Below are positions 21,762 to 31,878 of a stretch of DNA of 64,000 nt, one piece after another. Source of the DNA: Erinaceus europaeus (Eukaryota > Chordata > Mammalia > Eulipotyphla > Erinaceidae); contig NC_080168.1 of the NCBI RefSeq assembly GCF_950295315.1, forward strand, positions 70,980,008-71,044,007, in the 5' to 3' direction. Made by a program: the position numbers and the translations under genes. The notes below the pieces were generated by a model. The model saw only the letters and a program-made list of their open reading frames with translations, was not told the DNA's origin and did no database searches. Position 1 is the stretch's first letter; every line of letters begins with the position of its first letter.

Positions 21762-21979
21762 GGCGTGACGTAGTCTTATTTTGCTTTATTTTTCAGAATT
21801 TTTCCACTTCTTCATGTTTTTCATGAACAAAGTCTAGAATCAGATTCATTAAAAAATAAAGCTTTTATTGATGTCATAGTATAAAAATTTATAGGATTAA
21901 CTTAAGGATATTTATATGTTAATATGAAGTATATGAAAATATATCTTTCAGCATGTTTAGAGTTTGAGTGTTTCTCTAT

Positions 21980-22090
21980 AGGGTCAGCAAGATAACTCAC
22001 CTGGGAGTGTGCTGTGTATAGTGCCCTGTCTCTGTCTCTGCCTCTTTATGTCTGAGAAAGTCAGCTCCGAACAGTGAAACTCTTGACAAC
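21980..22090 (+). mobile_element. SINE-E-like fragment
   Basis: gggtcagcaagataactcac and gggagtgtgctg match the head of the older E family; the rest has decayed. Confidence 0.45.
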
Positions 22091-22150
22091 AGTTAATTAA
22101 TTATCTTTCCTATGTGTACATCTTCTTTGAGGTATATATTTATTCTTAGA

Positions 22151-22433
22151 AATTTTATTTTTATTTATTCCCTTTCATTTCCCTGGTTGTTTTATCATTG
22201 TAGTTATTGTTGTTGTTATTGATATCATTGTTGTTGGATAGGACAGAGAGAAATGGAGAGAGGAGGGGAAGACAGACGGGGGAGAGAAAGATAGGCACCT
22301 GCAGACCTGCTTCACCACCTGTGAAGCGACTCCCCTTTAGATGGGGAGCCGGGGGGGCGAACCTGGATTATTGCACTGGTATTTGCACTTTGTGCTACGT
22401 TTGCTTAACCCGCTGCACTACCGCCCGACTCCC
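22151..22433 (-). mobile_element. SINE-A, full length
   Basis: Complete A copy with head at the right (ctgcactaccgcccgactcc). Flanking aaattttattttt/aaaattttacattttt looks like the duplication. Confidence 0.82.
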
Positions 22434-22559
22434 CAAAATTTTACATTTTTAAGGTTGCTCTGTAAGTGAAACTTGTCTCAGATTACAACTTCTACATACA
22501 TTTGGATATGTATTAAAAACCTACAGATTACTGTATGTGAGTTTTTGGAAATTAAAATT

Positions 22560-23130
22560 TTTGTTTTGTTTTGCTCAGTGCCAGCACTACAAATCCACAG
22601 CTCCTGGTGGCCATTTTTTCCATTTTATTGGATAGGACAGAGGAAAATTGAGAGAGGAGGAAAAGATAAAGAGGGAGAGAGAAATATAGACATTTGCAGA
22701 CTTGCTTCACCACTTGTGAAGTGTTCTCTCTGCAGGTGTGGAGCAGGGGCTGGAACCTGGATCCTTGCATGGGTCCTTGTGCTTAATACTGTGTGCACTT
22801 AAGGAGTCAGGTGGTAGCGCAACAGGTTAAGCACGCATGATGTGAAGCGCAAGGACCGCTGTAAGGGTCCTGGTTCAAGCACCCGGCTCCCCACCTGCAG
22901 AGGAGTCGCTTCACAAACGGTGAAGCAGGTCTGCAGGTGTCTTTCTCTCCCCCGTCTGTCTTCCCCTCCTCTCTCCATTTCTCTCTGTCCTGTCCAACAA
23001 TGATGACACATCATTAACAACAATAATAACTACAACAATAAAAAACAATAAGGGCAACAAAAGGAAAAAATAAATAAATAAATAAAAAACTATGTGTACT
23101 TAGCTGGGTGTGCCACCCCTTAGCCTCCTA
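22560..23130 (-). mobile_element. SINE-A-long split by an opposite SINE-A
   Basis: The body runs to 22802 and its head resumes after 23092 (gctgggtgtgccacccctta). The insert at 22803-23091 is a SINE-A in the opposite direction. Confidence 0.72.
22803..23091 (+). mobile_element. SINE-A nested in the opposite SINE-A-long
   Basis: Head GGAGTCAGGTGGTAGCGCAA, complete tail. Duplication act(g/a)tgtg(c/t)actta at about 22788-22801 and 23089-23102. The pair can fold back on itself over roughly 200 nt. Confidence 0.85.
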
Positions 23131-23287
23131 TACCATTAATTTTTCACTGGTTTTCTTTGACTGTCAAAGAATATTCAAATTTGCAAATAGTAATACATTT
23201 GCCTTTTTTCAGTTTCACACCACTCATTTATTTCCTAATCATTTCCATACCTACCATAGCATATAGTGAAATTTCTACTTTTCTTTT

Positions 23288-23479
23288 TTATTTTTTTAAT
23301 CTTTATTTACTTATTGGATAGAAACAGCCAGAAATGGAGAGTAAGGGGGTGATATAGAGGGAAAGAGATACCTGCACCACTGCTTCACCACTCACAAAGC
23401 AGGTGGGGACCGACCAGGGCCTTGAACTCTGGTCCTTGCGCATTGCAACATATGCACTCAACAGGTGCTCCATCACCTG
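23288..23479 (-). mobile_element. SINE-B
   Basis: B-family copy with TTTATTTACTTATTGGATAG tail region and a partly deleted middle (actcacaaagcaggtgggg). Confidence 0.8.
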
Positions 23480-23589
23480 TGTATGTCGGCATACAGGCAG
23501 AATACTTTGTGAGGCCTCAGGGACCAGCACAAACTGCCACCAGCTCAGACCCTCTGTGGCTGACCCGAGAGGACTGTAGAAGTCCCATA

Positions 23590-24590
23590 GCTTTCATTTA
23601 AGGTGTCTTTTACTTCCTGGAGTTCTGACTGAAGTTCTTCTTTCGAGATTTGAAGATTCTTAGTGATCTCTGTTACAAGTTCCTCACTCATGTATTTTAA
23701 TTCCATAGTAACTTGCTCTTTTAATTCTTGCTTAATTTCTTGGAGAGTCCTCATAATGAGCTTTCTGTAGTCTGTTTCTGAGAGTCTAAATCTGTAATTC
23801 CTTGGATTTTCTGTTTCATTTCTGTCTGGCATAGTTGGCTGTTGAGTTCTGTTTCTCTGCTTGTGCGTTTTTTGTGCTGGTTATTGATGGCCAGCAGGTG
23901 GTGCTGTTGTGACCTCTAGGTTTCTCTTGTTTGTATGATCTGCAGCAGGTGGGATGGAGTGGCAGGTGCTTGCTTTGGGCTGTCTTGTGGTCACAAATGC
24001 CCTGTTTTATATTGTGTCCTTGCCTTAAATTCAGAAGGCTAAAGCCCCCCTGAGTTGAAGACTCAGAGGTTTTAAGCCCCTGCCTCTTTTCTTCCTGCAC
24101 AAGGAGCAATGTTGCTTGCTGTGCTTAAAAGTGAAATCACCAAAATGGCACGGCTCAGTGCCTGTGCAGCCCAAAGCTCTGATTTGACTTTGTTGTTCTT
24201 CAACCCAGGCCTGTGCCCCTTTACACTCCAACCAAACACAAGCACCCACCTGAGGCTGCAGAAATTTCAGCTGTAGATTGTGACTTCAATTGGCTCTCTT
24301 GTATTTATTTGTTGTCTTGCAAGGAGAGATGATTTGGTCCGAGTTATTCTGTGGCCACGCTTCCTGGAAGTCCCGTCCCATGGCTTTCTAAAGCAGCATT
24401 GTTTGTGCCGAATTGGGCCCTTAAACATAATGCAGGTTCACCACTCCTGGGCTGACTTGCTTCATTCAGAAAAGATGCCCAAGTCCCAGAAGTACCCCCC
24501 CACCCCGCCATGCTATGATACTCACATGTGTAATGGTGTTGCCTGGGCTGCATGTCTGGCAGTGTGGGCACCTCACCTGGTCAACTGACT
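23590..24590 (-). mobile_element. Orphan L1 5' end: 5' UTR plus ORF1 N-terminus
   Basis: On the - strand an L1-like 5' UTR (24590 to about 23833) leads to an ATG at 23832 whose product starts MPDRNETENPRNYRFRLSE, with a coiled coil after it (LQEIKQELKEQVTMELKYM). This resembles ORF1 N-termini of other mammalian L1 groups. L1 similarity stops near 23590; no ORF1 core, ORF2 or 3' UTR follows. L1 copies normally lose their 5' end, so a kept 5' end without a 3' end is unusual. It is a different L1 group from the 7.4 kb copy. Confidence 0.65.
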
Positions 24591-24609
24591 CTCTGGCCCT
24601 GGTTTTGTT

Positions 24610-24931
24610 TCTTTTTGCCTCCAGGGTTATCACTGGGGCTCAGTGCATGCACTACGAGTCCACTGCTCCTGGAGGCTAATTTTTCCCTTTTGCCCTTGTT
24701 GTATCGTTATTGTTATTGTTATTGCTGTCATTGCTGTTGGATAGAACAGAAAGAAATGGAGGGAGGAGGGAAAGACAGGGGGAGAGAAAGATAGACACCT
24801 GAAGACCTGCTTCACCGCCTGTGAAGCGACCCCTCTGCAGGTGGGAAGCCCGAGGCTTGAACCAGGAACCTTAACGCTGGTCCTTACTTTGCACCTTGTG
24901 CACTTAACTCGTTGCACCACTGCCCAGTCCC
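24610..24931 (-). mobile_element. SINE-A-long, full length
   Basis: Extra module (gcctccagggttatcactgg) plus the complete A body. Duplication ctggttttgttt at 24599-24610 and 24934-24945. Confidence 0.85.
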
Positions 24932-25179
24932 CACTGGTTTTGTTTGTAGTTAAAGACTGACACCTTATTTGTTTTGGTCCTGGCTTTAGTGGGAGTATTC
25001 CAATAGTGTCTCTTCATAAATTTCTTCTGGCTTGGGGACTGAAGTGGACATGTCTTAATTTATTCATAAAGTCTTCATGTCTTCACTCTTTCTGAAGAGA
25101 TCTTAGTCAAAAAATGGAGGTTGAATTCAACATTCCTGAAGCACTGCTGCTGTGAGCCAGACTTTGGGACTGGAGCAGT

Positions 25180-25399
25180 GAATGAGATGAGAGGGAAGAA
25201 GCTGAAATTGAAATTCAGAATTTATCTCTACTACTTAGATTTGCTCTGTGACCTTAGGCACATCATTTTATTATCTGGAACTTCCCCTGCTTCTCAACAA
25301 AAGGCAGTCCACAGTAACTTGTGGGGTTGTTATTGTTCCAAGATGTGGTTCCATGTTTAGGCAATTGAGGGTGACACAGATCTGTCAGTTAGTATTGCA
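25180..25399 (+). mobile_element. Ancient MIR-like SINE relic
   Basis: tctactacttagatttgctctgtgaccttaggcacatca follows the MIR core (split here for reading: ctctgtgaccttaggca). Diverged, ends unclear. Confidence 0.55.
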
Positions 25400-25866
25400 A
25401 AATGAAACAAGGTGGTGTGATAGAGATTGGGAAAGACTGAGGTATGGTGGTATATAGGAGTGATCTGCTCTACCTGCTGAGGAACATCAGGGCTATTGAA
25501 GGCCAAGTAGGAGAGTCACACTGCAGGGTGGCACCCTTATGAAGCTATGCCAGGCAGCTGTGATTTGTTGAGAATGGCCAGCCTTATCGTTGGTGTGGGT
25601 CACAGAGCACCTCAACAGTGTTTACTACTCTGCAGACTGTGGACTTGACTCTGTAAGTTACTGGGAAGTATTAAAGAATACTTATCTGCCAGGTGTTCTG
25701 GGAAGGAGGAAGGAGACACAGTGACTGTATTCAATGAAGCCCTTGAAGTAAGGCAGTGGGAAAACTGAAAAGTGGTGACAGATTTGGAGTAGTGGAATCA
25801 GTATGGAACCCACTTAAGTAGCGGAATCCGTAGGGCCAGGCTATCACTGGACTATCTGGAAGAATT
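25400..25866. other. Intron 1, no recognised element
   Basis: Single-copy looking sequence with no ORF longer than chance. Confidence 0.45.
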
Positions 25867-25879
25867 AAGAAGCAATTCC

Positions 25880-26151
25880 TGGGAGTTGGGCAGTCGCGCA
25901 GTGGGTTAAGCGCAGGTGGCGCAGTGTTCAAGGACTGGCATAAGGATTTGTGTTTGAGCCCCCGGCTCCCCACCTGCAGGAGAGTTGCTTCACAAGTGGT
26001 GAAGCAGGTCTGCAGGTGTCTATCCTTCCCCTTCTCTGTCTTCCCCTTCTCTCTCAATTTCTCTCTGTCCTATCCAACAACATCAATAACAATAACTACA
26101 ACAATAAAACAAGGGCAACAAAAGGGAATAAGTAAATAAATATTTTAAAAA
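25880..26151 (+). mobile_element. SINE-A, full length
   Basis: Head GGGAGTTGGGCAGTCGCGCA, B box GTTTGAGCCCC, complete tail. Duplication gaag(c/g)aatt/ccct at about 25868-25879 and 26152-26163 (imperfect). Confidence 0.85.
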
Positions 26152-26264
26152 AGAAGGAATCCCTCAGGATTTGGAAAAACTAGCATTCTAAAAAATTATT
26201 TTAAAAATTTTCTCTACCTTCTTTTCTATTAAAAATGCAATTTATCTTGAGTAAAACTTACACA

Positions 26265-26550
26265 CACATTTTTTTTTTTTTTTTTGCCTCCAGGATTATC
26301 ACTGGGGTTGCTGCCTGCACTAGGAACCCACTGCTTTGGAAACCATCTTTTTTCCATTGTTGTTTTTGTTGCTGCTGTTGTTTTTGGATAGGATAAAGAG
26401 AAATTGAGAGGAGGAGAGAAAGATAGACACCTGCAGACCTGCTTCACGGCTTGTGAAGCAACCCCCCTGCAGTTGGGTAGCTTGGGGCTCCAACTGGGAT
26501 CCTTGCACTTCATACTATGTGCGCTTATCCTGGTGCGCTGCTGCTCACCC
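26265..26550 (-). mobile_element. SINE-A-long
   Basis: Starts with a 20-nt poly-T and gcctccaggattatcactgg; head near 26545. Flanking acacacaca on both sides fits a duplication. Confidence 0.78.
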
Positions 26551-26599
26551 CCACACACAATTATTAATGAACAACAAATGCCATAGAAGAGACTTCTAT

Positions 26600-26891
26600 T
26601 GGGGGCCAGGCAGTGGTACACCCAGTTAAGTGCACATAGTACGAAGTGCAAGGACCCACACAAGGATTCAGGTTTGGGCCCCAACACATACACTTGCGGG
26701 GGTGGGGGGGCGCTTTACAAGTGGTGGAGCAGGTCTGCAGGTGTTTATCTTTCTTTCTCCCTCTGTCTGCTCTTCCTCAATTTCTCTCTGTCGTATCCAA
26801 TAAAGTGAAAGAAAATAAAAAAGGCCACCAGGAGCAGTGCATTCATAGGGCTAACACCAAGCCCCGGCAATAACCCTGGAGGCAAAAAAGA
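26600..26891 (+). mobile_element. SINE-A-long, inverted relative to its neighbour
   Basis: Head gggggccaggcagtggtaca, 3' module ggccaccaggagcagtgcat. Duplication agaagaga(c)ttctatt at 26584-26599 and 26890-26904. With 26265-26550 it makes an inverted pair 50 bp apart. Confidence 0.82.
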
Positions 26892-27097
26892 GAAGAGATT
26901 CTATTTATCCTGCCAGCAACATAAAGGAAAGAAAATGCCCCAACTGTTATCATACTGATGAACCTTCAACTCACAAAGCTTCACCCCTAAGAAAAAAATT
27001 AAATACTACTGCACAATTAATGAGAAATTGATTTTTGTTTTTGTTTTTGTTTTTCACTGTTTTGGGAGTATCCAATTCTGTTTTCAGTAGTTTGTTT

Positions 27098-27458
27098 TTT
27101 GTTTTTTTTTTCTTTTTCCTCCTCCAGCGTTATTGCTGGGCTCGGTGCCTGCACCATGAATCCACCGCTCCTGGAGGCCATTTTTTCCCCCTTTTGTTGC
27201 CCTTGTTGTAGCTTCGTTGCGGTTATTATTGCCATTGTTGACGTTGCTTTGTTGTTGGATAGGACAGAGAGAAAGGAGAGAGGAGGGGAAGACAGAGAGA
27301 GAGGGGGAGAGAAAGATAGACACCTGCAGACCTGCTTCACCGCCTGTGAAGCGACTCCCCTGCAGGTGGGGAGCCGGGGGCTCGAACCGGGGTCCTTACG
27401 CCGGTCCCTGCACTTTGCGCCACATGCGCTTAACCCACTGCGCCACCGCCCGACCCCC
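27098..27458 (-). mobile_element. Young SINE-A-long subfamily (CpG-rich), copy 1
   Basis: Carries subfamily marks agcttcgttgcggttattat and gccattgttgacgttgcttt, shared with 29963-30325, and keeps many CpGs. Duplication agtagtttg at about 27087-27095 and 27459-27467. Confidence 0.9.
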
Positions 27459-27550
27459 AGTAGTTTGCATTTTATAACTAATTTTTATTTTCTGTAAGTA
27501 TTAAAATGAGTAGTCAACTTTTAAGTAAAATTTATGTACAAAATGCTTAA

Positions 27551-27635
27551 TGTGGGTGGGGGAGAGAGCATAATGGTTATGTAAAGAGACTGATGCCTGA
27601 GGCTCCAATGCTCTGATAAAAATAAAAGTAAAAAA
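27551..27635 (+). mobile_element. SINE-D, B box deleted, next to exon 2
   Basis: Head gggagagagcataatggtta, then the text jumps from gaggctccaa to tgctctgata, losing the B-box region. Duplication aaaatgcttaat at about 27539-27550 and 27637-27648. The right copy ends 29 nt upstream of exon 2, inside the zone where a branch point is expected. Confidence 0.82.
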
Positions 27636-27677
27636 AAATGCTTAATATTTATTTATTTTTTCTTCTTCCTCTTCTAG

Positions 27678-27704
27678 TTATTCTTTCTGGAAATGGAGAA
27701 ATTG
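27678..27704 (+). CDS. ZDHHC20: ZDHHC20 exon 2 (27-nt micro-exon, first extracellular/luminal loop)
   Basis: The exon sits between ttcctcttctag and gtaaga and adds ten codons' worth of sequence: the first two bases complete a codon begun in exon 1 (outside the window) and the last G begins the Gly codon finished by exon 3. It reads x-ILSGNGEI-G, aligned without gaps to TIFGNEENG before KTVVY in human ZDHHC20 as I recall it. By topology this is the short loop between TM1 and TM2. The GN-E--G residues are kept, the rest is diverged, so this call depends on splice sites, phase and position more than on identity. Phase 1 at its end matches the start of exon 3. Confidence 0.75.
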
Positions 27705-27785
27705 GTAAGACCCATGATTCTACCTAGTGACAATTCTGTGTTTTTATTTTCAGGAGGAAGTATATCCTTAAAATTTAACTAATGT

Positions 27786-27938
27786 GTGGTCCGGGAGGTG
27801 GCACAGTGGATAAAGCATTGGATTCTCAACCATGAGGTCCCGAGTTCGATCCCCGGCAGCACATGTACCAGAGTGATGTCTGGTTCTTTCTCTCCTCTTA
27901 TCTTTCTCATGAATAAATAAATAAATAAATTCTTTAAA
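27786..27938 (+). mobile_element. SINE-C, full length
   Basis: Well-preserved head GGTCCGGGAGGTGGCACAGT, B box GTTCGATCCCC, tail of AATA units. Duplication aaaattt(t)aa(c/t)taatgt at 27770-27785 and 27939-27955. It begins 82 nt after exon 2. Confidence 0.9.
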
Positions 27939-28122
27939 AAATTTTAATTAATGTACAGGAGATACAATTTTGTGTTTATTCTTTATCCAACGTATTCTCA
28001 TTTATGCAAATGGAAAAGCACCTAAAGGGAGGTCCATCTGGTAGACAATGCATTAGGAAGACTTTCGTGGTTCAGACCACTGAAGGGAGCTGAGGATGAT
28101 TTCAGGAAAACAAGACTTTTAT

Positions 28123-28353
28123 TTATTGATTTAATAATGATAGACAAGACTGTAGGATAAGAGGGTACAGTTCCCACCACCAGACTTCCACATCCCATCT
28201 CCTCCCTTGGAAACTTCCCTATTCTTTATCCTTCTGGGAGTATGGACCCTTGATCATTGTAGGGTGCAGAAAGTGGGTGAAGAATGTCTGACCTCTGTAA
28301 TTGCTTTCCCACTGGACATGGGCGATGGCACGTCGATCAGAACTCCCAGCCTG
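28123..28353 (-). mobile_element. Element X copy 3, 5'-truncated
   Basis: The 3' 230 bp of X (agacaagactgtaggataag, gtaattgctttcccactgga). Duplication aaacaagacttttat/aaagcaagacttttaa at 28108-28122 and 28354-28368. Confidence 0.78.
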
Positions 28354-28515
28354 AAAGCAAGACTTTTAATATGAATAGCAATCAGTTTTAATAGAAGTGA
28401 TAAGAACACAAATGTGAAATGAGAAGGAAGCAATGGTTAGGAATTTATCTTGACATCATTAGATGTTAGTTCCAAAGCATGACCTGACCACAAAAATGAT
28501 GGCTTAAAAAGTGAA

Positions 28516-28655
28516 GGGGGGGAGGGTAGGTAGCATAGTGGTTATGTGAAGAGACTCTCTTGCCTGAGGCTTCAAGGCCCCAGGTTCAATATCCTACCCG
28601 CCCCCACCCCACCAAAAGCCAGAGCTGAGCAGTGCTCTGATGAAAAAAAAAAAAG
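28516..28655 (+). mobile_element. SINE-D
   Basis: Head gggagggtaggtagcatagt, B box GGTTCAATATC, poly-A. Flanking aaaagtg(g)aa on both sides. Confidence 0.85.
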
Positions 28656-28707
28656 TGGAAAATAGAATTTGAGGTATGTCTTAGTGGGGAAAAAAATTTC
28701 TTGGAAT

Positions 28708-28981
28708 TATTTATTTATTTATTTCCTTTTTGTTGCCCTTGCTTTTATTGTTGTTGTAGTTATTGTTGTTGATGTTGTTGTTGTTGGATAGGACAGAGAA
28801 ATGGAGAGAGATGGGGATGACAGAGAGGGAGAGAGAAAGATAGACACCTGCAGACCTGCTTCATCGCCTGTGAAGCGAACCCCCTACAGGTGGGGAGCCG
28901 GTAGCTCGATGTGGGATCTTTATACCAGTCCTTGCGCTTTGCGCCACTGGCACTTAACCCGCTGCGCTCCACCCGACTCCC
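28708..28981 (-). mobile_element. SINE-A, full length
   Basis: Complete copy; duplication ttcttggaatt at 28697-28707 and 28983-28993. Confidence 0.9.
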
Positions 28982-29082
28982 AGTTCTTGGAATTTTTGCA
29001 GGCAGATGTTGAAGGTTTTTGTTTTTGTTTTTGTTTTTGGTGGGAGGGAAGAGCACTAGGGCTGCTAACTTTTTTTGGTTTG

Positions 29083-29206
29083 TTTAGATTTTATTTACTT
29101 ATTTATTTATTAGTGAGAAAGGAGGAGAGAGAGAAAGAACCAGACATCACTCTGGTACATGTGCTGCCAGGGATTGAACTTGAGACCTCCTGCTTCCCAG
29201 ACCACG
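29083..29206 (-). mobile_element. SINE-C with deletion near the head
   Basis: The text goes from gagacctcctgc to ttcccagaccac, skipping most of the A-box region. Confidence 0.75.
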
Positions 29207-29249
29207 GCAGATACTGAGTTTGTATTCTAATTTTTTTTTTTTTTTTTTT

Positions 29250-29372
29250 TTACTTAAGTGACTTTTTGACATTGTGCAAAATAGTAAATACTCTGAGCCT
29301 TAGTTTGTACATTGGTAAACTTAAAGAATACCTTACAGGAATATCACGAGGAGTAAACATAAGGTTTGTTAT
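29250..29372 (+). mobile_element. Ancient MIR-like relic
   Basis: ctgagccttagtttgtacat, then aatatcacgaggagtaaaca, follows the MIR 3' half (CTCAGTTTCCTCATCTGTAA type). Confidence 0.5.
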
Positions 29373-29920
29373 TACGTACCTTCTAGTAGTTGTTCAGTAG
29401 ATAGAGTGGTGATTTGAGTAGCAATAGTCTGTTGTGGTTACTTGAGAAGTCCCCAAGCCAATAGTCATGTAGGTATAGTTACTTCCCTGGGACTTTATAG
29501 TCAAGAAGAAGAAACTGTCAACAATACATTTTACACTGACTCTTGAGATGGTTTGTGCAAAAGTACTTTGGCAGTAACCCAGATAATATAGTCAACTGCC
29601 TAAACTACTACACGGGGCATGAAAATAATCAGGGTCACTGTGAAAGAGACTCTGAGAGTTAGAATTCCAAGTGCTTTTTGCTGGTCAGCTGTGTGGTGTG
29701 AGCTGCCATTCACCCCAGGGCCCCTGGGGCAGTCCAATGTGTGACTGGGCATTCTGTGTTCCTAGGTTAATGTGACCTACATAACTGTTAAAACAGAACG
29801 TTGGGGTCCAGTGGATTGTCAATCTTTCTGCCTTTATGCTCTTTATCTCTCTCTCTTTTTTATTGTTCTTTTTTTATTCAAGTTCCTCTTTTAGTTAGCT
29901 ATGTTCATGCACCACTTTTT
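29373..29920. other. Intron 2, no recognised element
   Basis: Single-copy looking sequence. No splice-bounded ORF found. Confidence 0.45.
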
Positions 29921-30554
29921 AAAAAAAATTTTTTTATATTTATTTTCCCTTTTGTTGCCCTTTTTTTTTTTTTTTTTTTCTCTCCTCCAGGGTTACTGCT
30001 GGGCTCGGTGCCTGCACCATGAATCCACCGCTCCTGGAGGCCATTTTTCCCCCTTTTTGTTGCCCTAGTTGTTGCAGCCTCGTTGCGGTTATTATTGCCA
30101 TTGTTGACGTTGCTTTGTTGTTGGATAGGACAGAGAGAAATGGAGAGAGGAGGGGAAGACAGAGAGAGAGGGGGGAGAGAAAGATAGACACCTGCAGACC
30201 TGCTTCACCGCCTGTGAAGCGACTCCCCTGCAGGTGGGGAGCCGGGGGCTCGAACCGGGATCCTTACGCCGGTCCCTGCGCTTTGCGCCACATGCGCTTA
30301 ACCCACTGCGCCACCGCCTGACCCCCTCCCTTGTTGTTTTTTATTGTTGTAGTTATTGTTGTCGTCGTTGTTAGATAGGACAGAGAAAAATGGAGAGGAG
30401 GGGAAGACAGAGAGGGGGAGAGAAAGACACCTCCAGACCTGCTTCACCGCCTATGAAGCGACTCCCCTGCAGGGGCTCGAACTGGGATCCTTAATGCTGG
30501 TTCTTTCGCTTTGCGCCACCTGCGCTTAACCAGCTGCGGTACTGCCCGGTTCCC
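29921..30554 (-). mobile_element. SINE-A split by a young SINE-A-long
   Basis: The 3' tail lies at 29921-29962 and the body resumes at 30326-30554, ending with the head (gtactgcccggttccc). Confidence 0.75.
29963..30325 (-). mobile_element. Young SINE-A-long subfamily, copy 2, nested in SINE-A
   Basis: Very similar to 27098-27458, including cctcgttgcggttattattg and a CpG-rich head (cactgcgccaccgcctgacc). It landed in the tail of the SINE-A at 29921-30554. The expected duplication is not clear. Confidence 0.85.
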
Positions 30555-30559
30555 TCTCT

Positions 30560-30686
30560 CTTTTTTTTTAAACCAGAGTACTGTTTACTCTGGTTTATGG
30601 TGGTGCAGGGGATTGAACCTGGGATTTTGGAGCCTCAGGCATGAGAATCTCTTTGCATAATCATTATGCTATCTACCCCCGCCCCT
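30560..30686 (-). mobile_element. SINE-D
   Basis: Complete: aaaccagagtactgtttact through cattatgctatctacccccg. It directly follows the SINE-A head. Confidence 0.85.
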
Positions 30687-30929
30687 TTATTCTCTTTTAA
30701 AAGAACATTTTAAAAACAAAAATACATAAAGGAAAATGTCTTCAGATCTAAAGGATTGCACTTCAAATTGACTACCGAACACTAACCATTTAGAAACTTT
30801 TCTACGTGGCTCTTAATGTTTCCATATCTCACTGCAGAACAGCAAAAATATTATCAGCCCTTGGGCTTGGGAAATATTTTAATAGGAAGTACACAAGAAG
30901 CAAGTTTTGAGAAGAAATCAAAGTGCCTA

Positions 30930-31015
30930 CATAATAATGCCAGTGTTTATTAAGGAGTTAATATGTGATACTATTCTAAGGGTTTTGCATCAGTTCATCA
31001 GTGTTAAGTAACTTA
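30930..31015 (-). mobile_element. Possible MIR relic
   Basis: ccagtgtttattaaggagtt, ctattctaagggttttgcat and agtaacttac resemble the MIR complement. Weak. Confidence 0.35.
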
Positions 31016-31021
31016 CTTAAT

Positions 31022-31160
31022 TTTTTTAAAAAAAGATTTATTAATTAATGGGAGGGATGAGAACTAGAACATCACTGGCACATATAATGCCAGGGATTGA
31101 ACTAAGGACCTCGTGCTTGAAAATACAATGCTTTCTCTACTGCACCACCTCCCAGGTCAT
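31022..31160 (-). mobile_element. SINE-C
   Basis: Diverged complete copy ending in ctgcaccacctcccaggtc. Confidence 0.78.
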
Positions 31161-31774
31161 AAGCAACTAATTTTAATGAAGCAAGAGCCTTAACAGAAGT
31201 CTGAGCACATTATTTGGTGAATGTGGAGGTAGTGAATTCTGAAAGTAATAGAGCAAGCTCTTGTGGGAGAAGCAGTATTTGGTATTTCCTCTTAGTATAA
31301 GTAGAATTTCAGATTTATGATTATTTTTTTAATTTCTGATTTTCATGCTTACTCTTTGGGTTTGTGGTTCTGCACTTCAAACTGAAAAGGTGTTGAAACA
31401 CTTATTAATAATTCTTGTTTCTTAATGGAAACTAGCCTGCCTCTTCCAAATTAAAAAAAAACCTATACAACACAAAAAAGCTTAAATTATATCACTGAAT
31501 TAATATTTAGAAATAAAGATGTTGAAAGTTATACTAACAAGTTTGAGAAACAGTTATGTTTTCAGCAGGTTGATAATCCATAAGTGCAAAAGCGATATTT
31601 TTTTATGTCTGTATTATTGCTTCATGCTAAGTAAAGAGTGTGTATATTTGATGTTTTCAGTATATCTTAACTTTTATTGGATTAATCATCTTGACCCTAA
31701 ATACTGTTTTATTGTAATGCTTTTTCCAGCTTTTACCTACACTGAACCAAATATTTTTTGTTTTTATTTACCAG
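31161..31774. other. End of intron 2, no recognised repeat
   Basis: About 600 nt without young insertions up to the exon 3 acceptor. The open frame starting at 31519 only becomes coding at 31775; its start codon is intronic. Confidence 0.5.
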
Positions 31775-31878
31775 GAAAGGCCGTTGTTTACCTTGTGGCT
31801 TTCCATGTGTTTTTTGTTATGTTTGTATGGTCCTATTGGATGACAATTTTCACATCTCCTGCCTCCCCTTCCAAAGAG
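31775..31878 (+). CDS. ZDHHC20: ZDHHC20 exon 3 (TM2)
   Basis: 104 nt, acceptor tttaccag, donor gtaaaa. The first two bases complete the Gly codon from exon 2; it then reads KAVVYLVAFHVFFVMFVWSY and continues WMTIFTSPASPSKE, ending on a codon boundary (phase 0). The hydrophobic stretch from VVYLVAF to WMTIF is TM2; the TSPASPSKE part enters the cytosol. In human ZDHHC20, TM residues line the cavity that holds the acyl chain; here the stretch is almost unchanged from what I remember of the human protein (Ala for Thr in KT, Val for Leu in FHLFF). The acceptor is weak in pyrimidines just before CCAG but has a T-rich tract further up. Confidence 0.96.
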
